Counted from the stretch's first letter, positions 16,543 through 24,241 are shown. The stretch: DNA of 64,000 bases from Methanobacterium sp. (GCF_038562635.1 NZ_JBCFBO010000001.1:124001-188000), one strand, 5' to 3'. The notes: generated from the sequence alone by a model not told the origin. Translations and numbers: made by a program.

Positions 16543-16881
16543 TTATCTGCAGCAATGATGATGGTGTTTATGATGTTTGTGCCATTTATGCCACTTATGC
16601 CATTTATTCCATTTGTGCCATTTATTCCATTTGTGCCATTTATTCCATTTGTTCCATTTATTCCATTTGTTCCATTTATATCCATGTCCGTAGTTAGTTC
16701 CGATTTGTCCATGGTTTGTGTTTCCATGGTTAGTTCCGATTTGTCCATGGTTTGTGTTTCCATGGTTAGTTCCGATTTGTCCGTGATTTGGCCCGTTATT
16801 GCTTGGTGCGGCTGCTACTACTCCAGAAAGACCTATTGCTACCATAAGAGCAAATAGGATTATTCCTAATTGTTTTTTCAT
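16543..16881 (-). CDS. secreted His/Trp/Asn-rich repeat protein
   Basis: 112 residues. A signal peptide (about 1-25, cleavage after VVAAA) is followed by about three copies of a 12-residue unit built on NHGQIGTNHGNT. Then come tandem three- and six-residue units (WNK, WHK) and a His/Lys tail ending HHHHCCR. Such a His- and Cys-rich tail could bind Ni, Cu or Zn, but no family is recognised. GGAGGTTA precedes ATG. The tandem 18-base DNA units suggest the length varies between strains. Confidence 0.7.
   Translation of the reverse strand: MKKQLGIILFALMVAIGLSGVVAAAPSNNGPNHGQIGTNHGNTNHGQIGTNHGNTNHGQIGTNYGHGYKWNKWNKWNKWNKWHKWNKWHKWNKWHKWHKWHKHHKHHHHCCR
16570..16681 (-). repeat. tandem 9/18-base repeats encoding WNK/WHK units
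   Basis: On the plus strand the unit CCATTTATTCCATTTGTG and variants recur without a break, giving alternating Trp-x-Lys triplets in the encoded protein. A second tandem block of 36-base units lies at about 16688-16785. Confidence 0.8.
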
Positions 16882-16951
16882 ATTTTAACCTCCACATATA
16901 CATTTGTAATACAAAATTTTATATTTGTACTAAATAACTATATGGCCATTT

Positions 16952-16979
16952 AGTAATAAAAATATTACTATTATTATTA
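16952..16979 (-). promoter_or_regulatory. surface-gene promoter box 1
   Basis: Copy of the 28-base box shared by eight genes of this cluster, 71 bases before the ATG at 16881. On the minus strand the centre reads as an AT-rich TATA-like element. Its CTTTAC part is changed to ATATTA here. Confidence 0.55.
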
Positions 16980-17715
16980 CTACCTATTAGTTTTACTATC
17001 AAAAAATGTAATTAAATGAAGTTGTAATGATACATAGTTTCTCGAGAAAATTAAAAATAAATACGAAGGGAGAAATTTGCCTGAAATCTTATTTGTTATA
17101 TGGTTATAATAATGAATTAATAGGGCATAAAATAGTTAATATTTGATTTTAGGTAACATAGTTTATTACATTCTTTTCAATACATAAAAAATCTATTATT
17201 TGAATTACTTTAAGATAAATAAGAAATTATTAACTGTTTTTTATTATTGAATTAAAATTAAAATGAAGAGAGCAAAAGAAATATTTTATTTAATTGTTAA
17301 GTTATGAATAAAAGATTTAAGATTTTAATTTTCTTTTCAATTAAAATAAGTTAAATATGTATGGTGAATGACATAACTGTTTAAACTTATAAATTTTAGA
17401 ATTAAAATGTATATTTAAATTTGGGCATGTTAACAAATTTCTTATAACAATTTAGTCAAAATATTTGGTCATTTACTATAAATTTAGAGTTATATGCTGA
17501 GCGGAATCATCGGGTGATGAGATGTGCAATATAAACAAATTACCTGAAAATTACGTTTGATCTATATAATTAATTTATTATATTCCTGCGTTACTATCCA
17601 AATGTTATCAAATTTGAGCTTAACTTTCTACACAATTTATTTAAAGTTTTGTAGTAAATCATAAACTTTGCTAATGTTTAATTTGATATTTTAGGACTTA
17701 AACATACCAAATAGT
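16980..17715. other. gene-free AT-rich stretch
   Basis: More than 700 bases without a supported gene. The only less AT-rich spot is 17494-17530, with a short ATCA/TGAT hairpin and a GTGATGA word; it is too weak to call an RNA. The rest shows nothing I can interpret. Confidence 0.5.
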
Positions 17716-17746
17716 AAAAGGAGGATTTAGTCCTCCTTATTTTTTA
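17716..17746 (-). terminator. hairpin downstream of Trp/His/Arg-rich protein gene
   Basis: AAGGAGGA and TCCTCCTT pair around a 5-base loop (17718-17738). T-runs flank it on both strands, so it could stop transcription from either side. It lies about 80 bases after the stop of the minus-strand gene. Confidence 0.55.
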
Positions 17747-17818
17747 TACTTTCACTTATAGATTTTGCAATATTATTTGTAATTTTTGATTTATCTAAAG
17801 TGAAAGACTTCAAGATGC

Positions 17819-18052
17819 TTATCTCCACCATCTGTGATGATGTCTCCACCACCATGGGTTGTAATGATGTCTCCACCATGGTCTGTAATGATGTCTCCAC
17901 CACCAGGATCCGTGGCCTCCCATCCATTTACCCTGTCCACCTTGCCATTTCCCGTGTCCTTGCCATTGTCCTTGATCTACTGCTGCTGCTGCTCCAATGA
18001 AGCTCATAGAGACTACAAAAGCCATTATAAGAATAGCTAGTTCTTTTTTCAT
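17819..18052 (-). CDS. secreted Trp/His/Arg-rich small protein
   Basis: 77 residues. Signal peptide (about 1-25) then a Gly/Gln/Trp region (GQWQGHGKWQGGQGKW) and a C-terminal half made almost only of Trp, His, Arg and Tyr (WWRHHYRPWWRHH). No family recognised. Like its neighbour at 16543-16881 it looks suited to metal or wall-polymer binding. The ATG at 18052 is chosen because GGAGGTGAAAAT directly precedes it; a longer frame to 18082 would include that binding site. Confidence 0.7.
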   Translation of the reverse strand: MKKELAILIMAFVVSMSFIGAAAAVDQGQWQGHGKWQGGQGKWMGGHGSWWWRHHYRPWWRHHYNPWWWRHHHRWWR

Positions 18053-18123
18053 ATTTTCACCTCCATACGCATGCATTGACACAAAATTTAAATTTTGTGT
18101 CTTGGGGTGACTTATGTTTTTTC

Positions 18124-18151
18124 AGTAATAAAAATATTGTTAAACTTCCTA
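18124..18151 (-). promoter_or_regulatory. surface-gene promoter box 2
   Basis: Shares AGTAATAAAAATATT with box 1 and lies 72 bases before the ATG at 18052, the same distance as box 1 from its gene. The right half is diverged. Confidence 0.5.
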
Positions 18152-18427
18152 CTAATTAAAATAGGACAGTAGATTATTACTTTATTATTGTGGAGAACAA
18201 AAATTATAGAAAAAGCGTAAATAATCTTTCAGCACTACCTACTTTAAATCAATATGGGCTTAAAAAACGATTTGAATTACTTGATTATTACTTATAATAT
18301 TAAATGAAAATCATTTCTAACTGAGTTTGGCAGTTGATAAAAATTAAGAATTCTTTAATAGTTTAATTATTTTAAAAACTTTTAATCTTAAGAAGAACTG
18401 AAAATTGAAAATATTTAAAATTTAATG
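18152..18427. other. gene-free AT-rich stretch
   Basis: No gene, repeat or structure seen beyond low GC. Confidence 0.5.
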
Positions 18428-18500
18428 GACCAAACGGGATCAGTGGGTAATTAATAAAGTTGTAATACAAGCTGATTACACTGAAAAGTCTCGTTTGGTC
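18428..18500 (-). repeat. long hairpin with conserved AATCAGCTTGTA loop, copy A
   Basis: GACCAAACG and CGTTTGGTC close the element, and CAGTG pairs with CACTG inside. On the minus strand the interior reads AATCAGCTTGTATTA, as in copies B and C, but the outer arms have a different sequence. It is not next to the 3' end of any gene and has the opposite orientation to B and C. Confidence 0.65.
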
Positions 18501-18828
18501 AATATGTAAATAGTTTAGTCCATATTATGTGTTAATATCTGAAATATTACTAAATTTGGACCGTACATCTATATTACAATATTTATTATGTAATTAATAT
18601 GATAAAAAATTTATTATTAACATATGATCTAAAATCACGGAAATAAAATACATGATTTGAAGTTAAATTTTGATATTATTTGGGAGAACAATAAAATTTA
18701 AGTTAAATAAGGTCACTTTTAATTTAAAAAAATAGTTTTTAGTAGTTGCTAAATAAAAATTTGGAAGTGAAAATAATTATATTTTAGTAAATATTAATTT
18801 AAAATAATAAGGGGAGTAAATTGAAAGT
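18501..18828. other. gene-free AT-rich stretch
   Basis: Between hairpin copies A and B. No gene, repeat or structure seen beyond low GC. Confidence 0.5.
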
Positions 18829-18924
18829 TTAAAACCTGTAGAATCGCCAGTGCAATCAGCTTGTATTATATAATAACCATAATTATATTACGGCACTGAC
18901 GATTCATTTTTCAACAGATTTTAA
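18829..18924 (+). repeat. long hairpin with conserved AATCAGCTTGTA loop, copy B
   Basis: TTAAAA, CTGT, GAATCG and CAGTGC pair in turn with GCACTG, CGATTC, ACAG and TTTTAA around an interior carrying AATCAGCTTGTATTA. It ends 25 bases from the stop of the minus-strand gene at 18950, so it may be its 3' untranslated hairpin. Confidence 0.65.
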
Positions 18925-18949
18925 CCTTGTCGAAGTTAATTAATAGTTT

Positions 18950-19300
18950 TTAGTAGTTTAAGTTTAATGAACGAATAGTTATTGCTCCCACACTGTTTGA
19001 ATTACTGTTAACTATAACTGGATTAAATGTATTGGTATTTGTTATATTGTAAGTGTTAGTAGATGAGGAACTACTGGTTGCTACGTTGGTGTTGGCGTTT
19101 GTTAAATTGTTTGTGTTAGTAATGGTCGAAACTTGTGTTTGTGCTTGTGCCTGGTCCTGAGTTTGGTTTTGAACCGGACTTAATAATGATGCGTTAGGAT
19201 CTAGCGTTAGGTTTATGTCTATTAGTTGTGCTGATGCTGCTCCAGTCATTCCTACTGCTGCGATGAACGTTAGTAATAAAATTAGCATTGGTCGTTTCAA
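18950..19300 (-). CDS. secreted Asn/Thr/Gln-rich protein, tandem paralogue 1
   Basis: 116 residues. Signal peptide (about 1-24, ending ASA), then the phrase QNQTQDQAQAQTQ, an Asn/Thr/Ser-rich stretch with many potential N-glycosylation sites, and the end motif NSNSVGAITIRSLNLNY. No membrane anchor or known domain, so it may be released or polymerise. Nearly identical to the next gene. TTG start with GGAGGTGAAAAA upstream. Similar end motifs recur in the genes at 20333 and 22724. Confidence 0.75.
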   Translation of the reverse strand: MKRPMLILLLTFIAAVGMTGAASAQLIDINLTLDPNASLLSPVQNQTQDQAQAQTQVSTITNTNNLTNANTNVATSSSSSTNTYNITNTNTFNPVIVNSNSNSVGAITIRSLNLNY

Positions 19301-19425
19301 TTTTTCACCTCCTTCTTAAATAATTCATGCATTTTGATTAATGCAAGCCAATTAAATTAGTACAAATTATTGACTTAATATAATCGACTTGATTAATACT
19401 ATCAACACTATTAGTATGTACTTAC

Positions 19426-19453
19426 ATTAATAAAAACTTTACTATTGATAATA
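19426..19453 (-). promoter_or_regulatory. surface-gene promoter box 3
   Basis: AATAAAAACTTTACTATT, an exact core match, 126 bases before the TTG start at 19300. Confidence 0.6.
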
Positions 19454-19556
19454 CTCATATTAATAATTTATCTAAAAAATAATGATTTAAAATAATCCTA
19501 TTAGGGTTTAAATATAAATTTATTGAACAAAAATAAAAAAAATGTAATTAAATTAA

Positions 19557-19644
19557 TTGATAGAGGGGAATCATCAGTTCAATCAGCTTGTACTATTATA
19601 ACAACTATAATTAGTTACCCCTACTGACGATTCTATTCTATCAA
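19557..19644 (+). repeat. long hairpin with conserved AATCAGCTTGTA loop, copy C
   Basis: TTGATAGA pairs with TCTATCAA, GAATC with GATTC and CAGT with ACTG around an interior carrying AATCAGCTTGTACTA. It ends 20 bases from the stop of the gene at 19664. Copies B and C therefore belong to the same duplicated gene unit. Confidence 0.65.
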
Positions 19645-19663
19645 CTGGTTACTTGTCAAAATT

Positions 19664-20014
19664 TTAGAAGTTAAGATTATATGAACTGAGATTTATAGTG
19701 CCTACGCTGTTTGAGTTACTGAAAATCATAACTGGATTAAATGTGTTGTTGTTTGATATAATATTAGTATTGGTAGATGAAGAAGTACTGGTTGCTACGT
19801 TGGTGTTGGCGTTTGTTAAATTGTTTGTGTTAGTAATGGTCGAAACTTGTGTTTGTGCTTGTGCCTGGTCCTGAGTTTGGTTTTGGGTTGGATCTAATAA
19901 TGATGCGTTAGGACCTAGTGTTAGGTTTATGTCTATTAGTTGTGCTGATGCTGCTCCAGTCATTCCTACTGCTGCGATGAACGTTAGTAATAAAATTAGC
20001 ATTGGTCGTTTCAA
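19664..20014 (-). CDS. secreted Asn/Thr/Gln-rich protein, tandem paralogue 2
   Basis: 116 residues, same length as the gene at 18950. The signal peptide and first 75 residues are almost identical; the last 40 have diverged (end motif GTINLSSYNLNF). The identity extends upstream through the leader hairpin, where TGCATT pairs with AATGCA, and roughly to the promoter box, so the duplicated unit is about 715 bases long. The faster change of the C-terminal part suggests selection for diversity or relaxed constraint there. Confidence 0.75.
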   Translation of the reverse strand: MKRPMLILLLTFIAAVGMTGAASAQLIDINLTLGPNASLLDPTQNQTQDQAQAQTQVSTITNTNNLTNANTNVATSTSSSTNTNIISNNNTFNPVMIFSNSNSVGTINLSSYNLNF

Positions 20015-20139
20015 TTTTTCACCTCCTTCTTAAATAATTCATGCATTTTGATTAATGCAAGCCAATTAAATTAGTACAAATTATTGACTTAATTTAACCG
20101 ACCTGATTAATACAATCAGCATTATTAGTATGTTAAAAT

Positions 20140-20167
20140 AGTAATAAAAACTTTTCTATAAGTGATA
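20140..20167 (-). promoter_or_regulatory. surface-gene promoter box 4
   Basis: AGTAATAAAAACTTTTCTAT core, 126 bases before the start at 20014, the same distance as box 3 because of the duplication. Confidence 0.6.
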
Positions 20168-20311
20168 CTAATATTACATAATTCATATTAAAACAGATTT
20201 TAAAAATAATCTTATTCGATTTGACTAGAAATTTAAAATCTATTTAAAAGTTAAATCTTGAAAATAAGGTTCTAAAATCTTATTGGAAGTTATTTCATAA
20301 AAAGTAAATAA

Positions 20312-20339
20312 TTCATAATCGGGAAGTCCCGATTATGAA
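20312..20339 (-). terminator. hairpin overlapping stop codon of next gene
   Basis: TTCATAATCGGGA and TCCCGATTATGAA form a perfect 12-13 base stem. The stop codon of the minus-strand gene (20333-20335) lies inside the stem. Confidence 0.6.
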
Positions 20340-20881
20340 CTATATCTGCTTGCGAGTAATCCACCAAGTACTCCAACTATTCCCATTAATAGGGAAGTGA
20401 TATTAAGTCCTGATTCTTGCATACCAACGCCACTTGGATTTGTGCTACTACTTTTATTTGGTGTTGAAGCCATGAGTTCAGGTACATTACCTGTTCCATA
20501 GGCACCGTCAAATGGCACGTATCTTAGCCCTTCTGCTTTTAGTTGTGCGTTTATGTTAGATGAACAGACGCTTATATCACCTATCCTGTTTTCAGAAGTC
20601 AGGTATATAAATGGATTGAAAGTATTTGTGTTTATAATACTTATGTTATTTATTGCATTAGCAGTGCTGGTAGCTGTATTATTGTTAGAATTGTTCAGGG
20701 TATTGTTATTGGCTGAACTTTGAGTTTGGGTTTCCGCTTGTGCTTGGTCTTGAGTTTGGTTTTGAGAAGGATCCAGTACTGATGCGCCGCTACCTACTGT
20801 TATGTTTTGAGCAGCAGTACTTCCTATCCCAACACCTGCAATCACAACAAGTGACAAGAATATTATCAATATCTTGTTCAT
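20333..20881 (-). CDS. secreted Asn/Gln-rich protein with C-terminal membrane anchor
   Basis: 182 residues. Signal peptide (1-24), the QNQTQDQAQAETQTQ phrase shared with the two tandem paralogues, an Asn/Thr-rich region, the NTFNPFIYL and RIGDISVCSSNIN motifs, then an unrelated segment and a C-terminal hydrophobic helix (ITSLLMGIVGVLGGLLASRYSS). It looks like an anchored version of the shorter paralogues. No enzymatic domain. GGAGGTTACC precedes ATG. Confidence 0.7.
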   Translation of the reverse strand: MNKILIIFLSLVVIAGVGIGSTAAQNITVGSGASVLDPSQNQTQDQAQAETQTQSSANNNTLNNSNNNTATSTANAINNISIINTNTFNPFIYLTSENRIGDISVCSSNINAQLKAEGLRYVPFDGAYGTGNVPELMASTPNKSSSTNPSGVGMQESGLNITSLLMGIVGVLGGLLASRYSS

Positions 20882-20906
20882 ATGGTAACCTCCTATTTTT
20901 TGGTGC

Positions 20907-20945
20907 AGAGCGGGGTTGTGACACCCTTAACAACGCAATTGCTCT
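20907..20945 (-). promoter_or_regulatory. 5' leader hairpin of surface gene at 20881
   Basis: AGAGC/GCTCT outer stem and GTTGT/ACAAC inner stem, just upstream of the ribosome binding site on the minus strand. Similar hairpins with a GCCCT-type 3' arm precede the genes at 21936 and 22990. Confidence 0.5.
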
Positions 20946-21050
20946 ACTAATGATTAATAATATGTTTAAAGCAGTTTTTTTCTCTTGTTTTGAATTTTTA
21001 ATGTAAATTGATTGCAGGTTATTTTCCGTGATGATTATATTTGGTAAGTT

Positions 21051-21091
21051 GTGTTATTACTTGCTTATTTGTGTGTTATTACTTGCTTATT
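21051..21091. repeat. tandem 22-base repeat in leader of surface gene
   Basis: GTGTTATTACTTGCTTATT occurs at 21051-21069 and again at 21073-21091, just before promoter box 5. Confidence 0.85.
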
Positions 21092-21101
21092 ATATCAGTA
21101 A

Positions 21102-21129
21102 TATAATAAAAACTTTACGATTAGTATTA
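21102..21129 (-). promoter_or_regulatory. surface-gene promoter box 5
   Basis: TATAATAAAAACTTTACGAT core, 221 bases before the ATG at 20881, implying a leader of about 200 bases if it is the TATA region. Confidence 0.6.
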
Positions 21130-21428
21130 AATACAAAAATAATATTAATATAATATTTTAATTAGTTATTAATTAACTACTAATTTAAGTGATATTGATA
21201 AAGTCTGTTTTATAATTCTCTTTGATATAATTAAATTTAAAAAAAATTAATGTATAAAATGAAGTAGAAATAGAGCTTAATAATAGAATCTAACTGTTTT
21301 TTTAGTAGAAATAAAAAAATAATTTATATCTAAATCAGTATATTAATTCAATTATTAAATAATTGATATTCCTAAAAAAAGCGCATTTAAATATATTTAA
21401 TTTTGGTTTTAAAATAATAAAAGGTATA
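21130..21428. other. gene-free AT-rich stretch
   Basis: Between box 5 and the 3' end of the next minus-strand gene. Nothing recognised except AT-rich sequence. Confidence 0.5.
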
Positions 21429-21451
21429 ATTAAGGAAATTAGTTCCTTAAT
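21429..21451 (-). terminator. hairpin overlapping stop codon
   Basis: ATTAAGGAA and TTCCTTAAT form a 9-base stem around a 5-base loop; the stop codon of the minus-strand gene lies at 21439-21441, within the hairpin. Confidence 0.6.
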
Positions 21452-21936
21452 CTACCATACAATAAACCACTACCTATCATCAATGTGGATAATACAGCAG
21501 GTAAAATAGGTAAACCAGTTTTTTGCATTGGGACTGTTTTTCCTCCGGCACCAGCGTTGTTACCAGCGTTGTTACCAGCGTTGTTACCACCACTGGATCC
21601 ACAGCCATTTCCACAGTAGCCGCTGTAGTATAAGTAGTACATGATTTTCTTTTGGATGATTATGATGGTTGTTTCATCGTCTTTTCCATCTTCTTTTCCG
21701 TCATCACCATCTTCTATTTCATCGTCATCATTTATTTCAGACGTGTCATCGTCTTGTTGATCATCAGTTACATCAGATTGACCAGCATCTCCATCATCTA
21801 CAGCATCTTGGCCTTGATCAGCATCCTGTACAGTTGTGTCGCCTGTACCTGAATCTGTATCTGCTGCAGCACCAAATCCCATTCCAGCACCTATAACCAT
21901 TACAAATGCTAGAAGCAATACTAATGCTTTTTTCAT
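21439..21936 (-). CDS. acidic surface protein with QKTG-type C-terminal anchor
   Basis: 165 residues. Signal peptide (1-25), about 65 residues dominated by Asp/Glu/Gly, a Tyr- and Cys-containing patch (YYSGYCGNGCGSSGG), three NAGNNAG units, then a C-terminal block VPMQKTGLPILPAVL, a hydrophobic helix and a basic end (LRN). The same tripartite tail closes the next two upstream genes. It resembles an LPxTG sorting signal, so a sortase-like enzyme may cut it; no such enzyme is in the window. The acidic part could bind cations. Confidence 0.7.
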   Translation of the reverse strand: MKKALVLLLAFVMVIGAGMGFGAAADTDSGTGDTTVQDADQGQDAVDDGDAGQSDVTDDQQDDDTSEINDDDEIEDGDDGKEDGKDDETTIIIIQKKIMYYLYYSGYCGNGCGSSGGNNAGNNAGNNAGAGGKTVPMQKTGLPILPAVLSTLMIGSGLLYGRLRN

Positions 21937-21961
21937 ATTCTTTTCCTCCAGTATTTTAGGC

Positions 21962-22007
21962 GTAGGGCAGGGTTAGTAAAACTCCGTCTATCTTTAAGAT
22001 GCCCTAC
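21962..22007 (-). promoter_or_regulatory. 5' leader hairpin of surface gene at 21936
   Basis: GTAGGGCA (21962-21969) pairs with TGCCCTAC (22000-22007) just upstream of the TGGAGG binding site on the minus strand. Confidence 0.5.
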
Positions 22008-22257
22008 TTAACGATTTATCTGCTTTGAGTCCCTAATTATTTGATTCAATATCAAAAATGGGACATTAAATGCCCTTATTTTTTAGTTTTTGTTTACAAG
22101 GATCTTCTAGTTAAGGGAGAGATCAATGGATGCGTAAAACTAATTGTGGAAATTATTGATTTTTTAGATTTGATGGATTGTAACATATCTTCCCCTTTGA
22201 TAGTTGTATTTCTTGCAAGTATCATGTTATTACTATTGTAGCTTATTATATTATTAA

Positions 22258-22285
22258 TATAATAAAAACTTTACTATTTGTATTA
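22258..22285 (-). promoter_or_regulatory. surface-gene promoter box 6
   Basis: Exact core AATAAAAACTTTACTATT, 322 bases before the ATG at 21936. If used as promoter, the leader is about 300 bases and contains the hairpin at 21962-22007. Confidence 0.6.
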
Positions 22286-22712
22286 AAAGGAAAAATAATA
22301 TTACTATACCAAGCAGATCAACCAATAAAAAAATAGTAATTTAACTAATATTAAGAAAGCATTTTTTACAACCCTCTTTAGTACTAAAAAATTTAAGAAA
22401 ATAAAGTTTAAAAAATAGAGTGCAATTAGAAATCTCTAAATAAATTTAATTTATTTTGCAGTAATTATAATGAAATGAACTTTATTTTGTATATTACAAC
22501 GTATAAATCAATAATGACCAATATTTCATGAAAATAAACGATTTAAAAGATAAATCTATTTAATGTTTTGGATAATTAAGACTACTGGGGGAATGTAAAA
22601 ATAAAAAAGAAGCTTAAATTGTAATTGTACTGTATTTAAATCAGGTGAATTGATAAAAAAAGTTTTTAGTATATATTAATAAATTTAAACCTATAAAATT
22701 AAAAAAATAAAA
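22286..22712. other. gene-free AT-rich stretch
   Basis: No gene or structure recognised; very low GC. Confidence 0.5.
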
Positions 22713-22713
22713 A

Positions 22714-22738
22714 AAAATAAGGATTATTTCCTTATTTT
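22714..22738 (-). terminator. hairpin overlapping stop codon
   Basis: AAAATAAGGA and TCCTTATTTT pair around TTATT; the stop codon of the minus-strand gene lies at 22724-22726. Confidence 0.6.
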
Positions 22739-22990
22739 TACATATAATGAGCCACTAATTACAAGTAATGTGGATAAAAGTGCAGGTACAACTGGTAAAC
22801 CAGTTTTCTGTAGTGGCAATGTTTTTCCAGGATCTTTCTGATGATTTGTGTTGGGATCTAAGTTTAGGTTATATGAATCAATAGTTATATTTCCGGCATC
22901 GTTTGAATCTTGTGCTGCAGCTGCACTAAGTCCGAGACTAACATTTATCACAACGATAAAAGCTAGAAATAAAACCAATGTTTTATTCAT
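22724..22990 (-). CDS. short surface protein with QKTG-type C-terminal anchor
   Basis: 88 residues. Signal peptide (1-26), a short mature part with NITIDSYNLNLDPN, and the anchor LPLQKTGLPVVPALLSTLL ending in KIRK. The NLNLDPN phrase echoes the C-termini of the proteins at 18950 and 19664, and the anchor matches 21439 and 23561, so it combines parts of both sets. GGAGGGAACCTC precedes ATG. It may be little more than an anchored form of the end motif of the other family. Confidence 0.7.
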   Translation of the reverse strand: MNKTLVLFLAFIVVINVSLGLSAAAAQDSNDAGNITIDSYNLNLDPNTNHQKDPGKTLPLQKTGLPVVPALLSTLLVISGSLYVKIRK

Positions 22991-23017
22991 GAGGTTCCCT
23001 CCCTTAATTTTTTGTGC

Positions 23018-23048
23018 AGGGCATCATCTTGAAATGATTAATTGCCCT
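23018..23048 (-). promoter_or_regulatory. 5' leader hairpin of surface gene at 22990
   Basis: AGGGCA pairs with TGCCCT, and ATCAT with ATGAT inside, directly upstream of the binding site on the minus strand. Confidence 0.5.
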
Positions 23049-23262
23049 CAGGCTGGATAACATGTTGGAACTAATTTATTAGAAAGGAAATTTAACTGGC
23101 TTAAATTTTTATACATGTATTTTATTGTATTAAATGGATTTTGGGAGAACTTAAGTTGTTAATACCTATAAATTGTGAAATATGGATTATTTATGCTTTC
23201 CTTTTTAACAGGATTATCCATACCCATTATTTTAATACTATAATTGATTATTATATTAATAA

Positions 23263-23290
23263 TACAATAAAAACTTTCTTATTTTTACTA
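23263..23290 (-). promoter_or_regulatory. surface-gene promoter box 7
   Basis: TACAATAAAAACTTTCTTAT core, 273 bases before the ATG at 22990. Confidence 0.55.
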
Positions 23291-23545
23291 AAAAAAGGAA
23301 TAAAAATAGTAAAATAATTTAATTAATTTATTGAACCATAATAATCCTTATAATAAAAATAAAATTTTTATTATCTATTTTTTTAATAGTAAATAAATTA
23401 ATAAACTGCTTTATGTCAAATAATGAAAAGATATAGACGAAATTCAGAATTAACATATCTAACAATTAAATATCTTTAAAAACCAATAAATTAAACTAAA
23501 AGATTTATTATGGTAAATAAAAATTTTATACTGAAAAATGTATAA

Positions 23546-23577
23546 AAATTAAGGAGTGGATTATTTCCTTAATTTTC
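23546..23577 (-). terminator. hairpin overlapping stop codon
   Basis: AAAATTAAGGA and TCCTTAATTTT form an 11-base stem; the stop codon of the minus-strand gene is at 23561-23563. Confidence 0.6.
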
Positions 23578-24241
23578 TATACAGTAAACCACTGCCTACA
23601 AGTAATGTGGATAAAAGTGCAGGTACAACTGGTAAACCTGTTTTCTGCATAGGTAATTCATTGACAGATCTATTTTTATAACTATATTCTTGAATTTCAC
23701 TGTATATCTGACTAGCTTTGCTACTTGAAGCAAGTTCAGTTCCTGCATTAGATGCAGTATTCACGTTTACATTGTTTATATCATTATTAACGGCTATTTG
23801 ATTATTTATGTAATTAGCATTGTAACATTCATCGCCACCATCACACCCATAGTAGTCGTCATCGCAGCATTCGTCTGTATCATGGCAGTTCCACAGCGTA
23901 TCATAATCTTTATCGCGGCATTTATCGAATCCTTTATCTTTCTTATTCCAGAACCCGTTGTACCAGTTATCTTTGTCATTTCCATGATAGTTGTTTCCAT
24001 AATCTTGGTCAAAGTTGTTTCCATCATTTTTTCCTTGACTATTATCAGTGTCGTCCCTATTTTGATTTATATTATCACTGTTTCCATCATTTTGAGAATT
24101 ATCAATATTGCTTCCATCATTGGCGGCTGTGTTAATTGTATTTCCAGAATCATTTGTATTTGAATTTAAAGTTGCGCCGAATCCAATGCTGGTACCTGCT
24201 ACCACAGCTATGGTTAGAAATAAAACCAAAACTTTTTTCAT
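23561..24241 (-). CDS. Asn/Asp-rich surface protein with Cys patch and QKTG anchor
   Basis: 226 residues. Signal peptide (1-23), about 75 residues of Asn/Asp/Gly low-complexity sequence, a Lys/Asp/Trp stretch, and a Cys-rich patch of six Cys (CRDKDY through DECYN) that could form disulfides or bind metal. An Asn/Ile/Val segment follows, then the tail LPMQKTGLPVVPALLSTLL with a basic end RKLRK. Same anchor as its two neighbours. Binding site GGAGGAAA before ATG. No known family. Confidence 0.7.
   Translation of the reverse strand: MKKVLVLFLTIAVVAGTSIGFGATLNSNTNDSGNTINTAANDGSNIDNSQNDGNSDNINQNRDDTDNSQGKNDGNNFDQDYGNNYHGNDKDNWYNGFWNKKDKGFDKCRDKDYDTLWNCHDTDECCDDDYYGCDGGDECYNANYINNQIAVNNDINNVNVNTASNAGTELASSSKASQIYSEIQEYSYKNRSVNELPMQKTGLPVVPALLSTLLVGSGLLYRKLRK

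Noticed and set aside
16522..16857. 111-codon plus-strand ORF rich in FVPFIP repeats.
   Set aside because: It is the antisense of the tandem repeats of the secreted protein; the minus-strand frame has a signal peptide and a proper binding site.
17494..17547. Possible C/D-box RNA (GTGATGA at 17514, CTGA words at 17497 and 17544).
   Set aside because: Spacing between boxes does not fit archaeal C/D guide RNAs and there is no terminal stem or clear guide.
22041..22241. 66-codon plus-strand ORF between surface genes.
   Set aside because: Lies in the leader of the minus-strand gene, has no binding site and no protein-like pattern.
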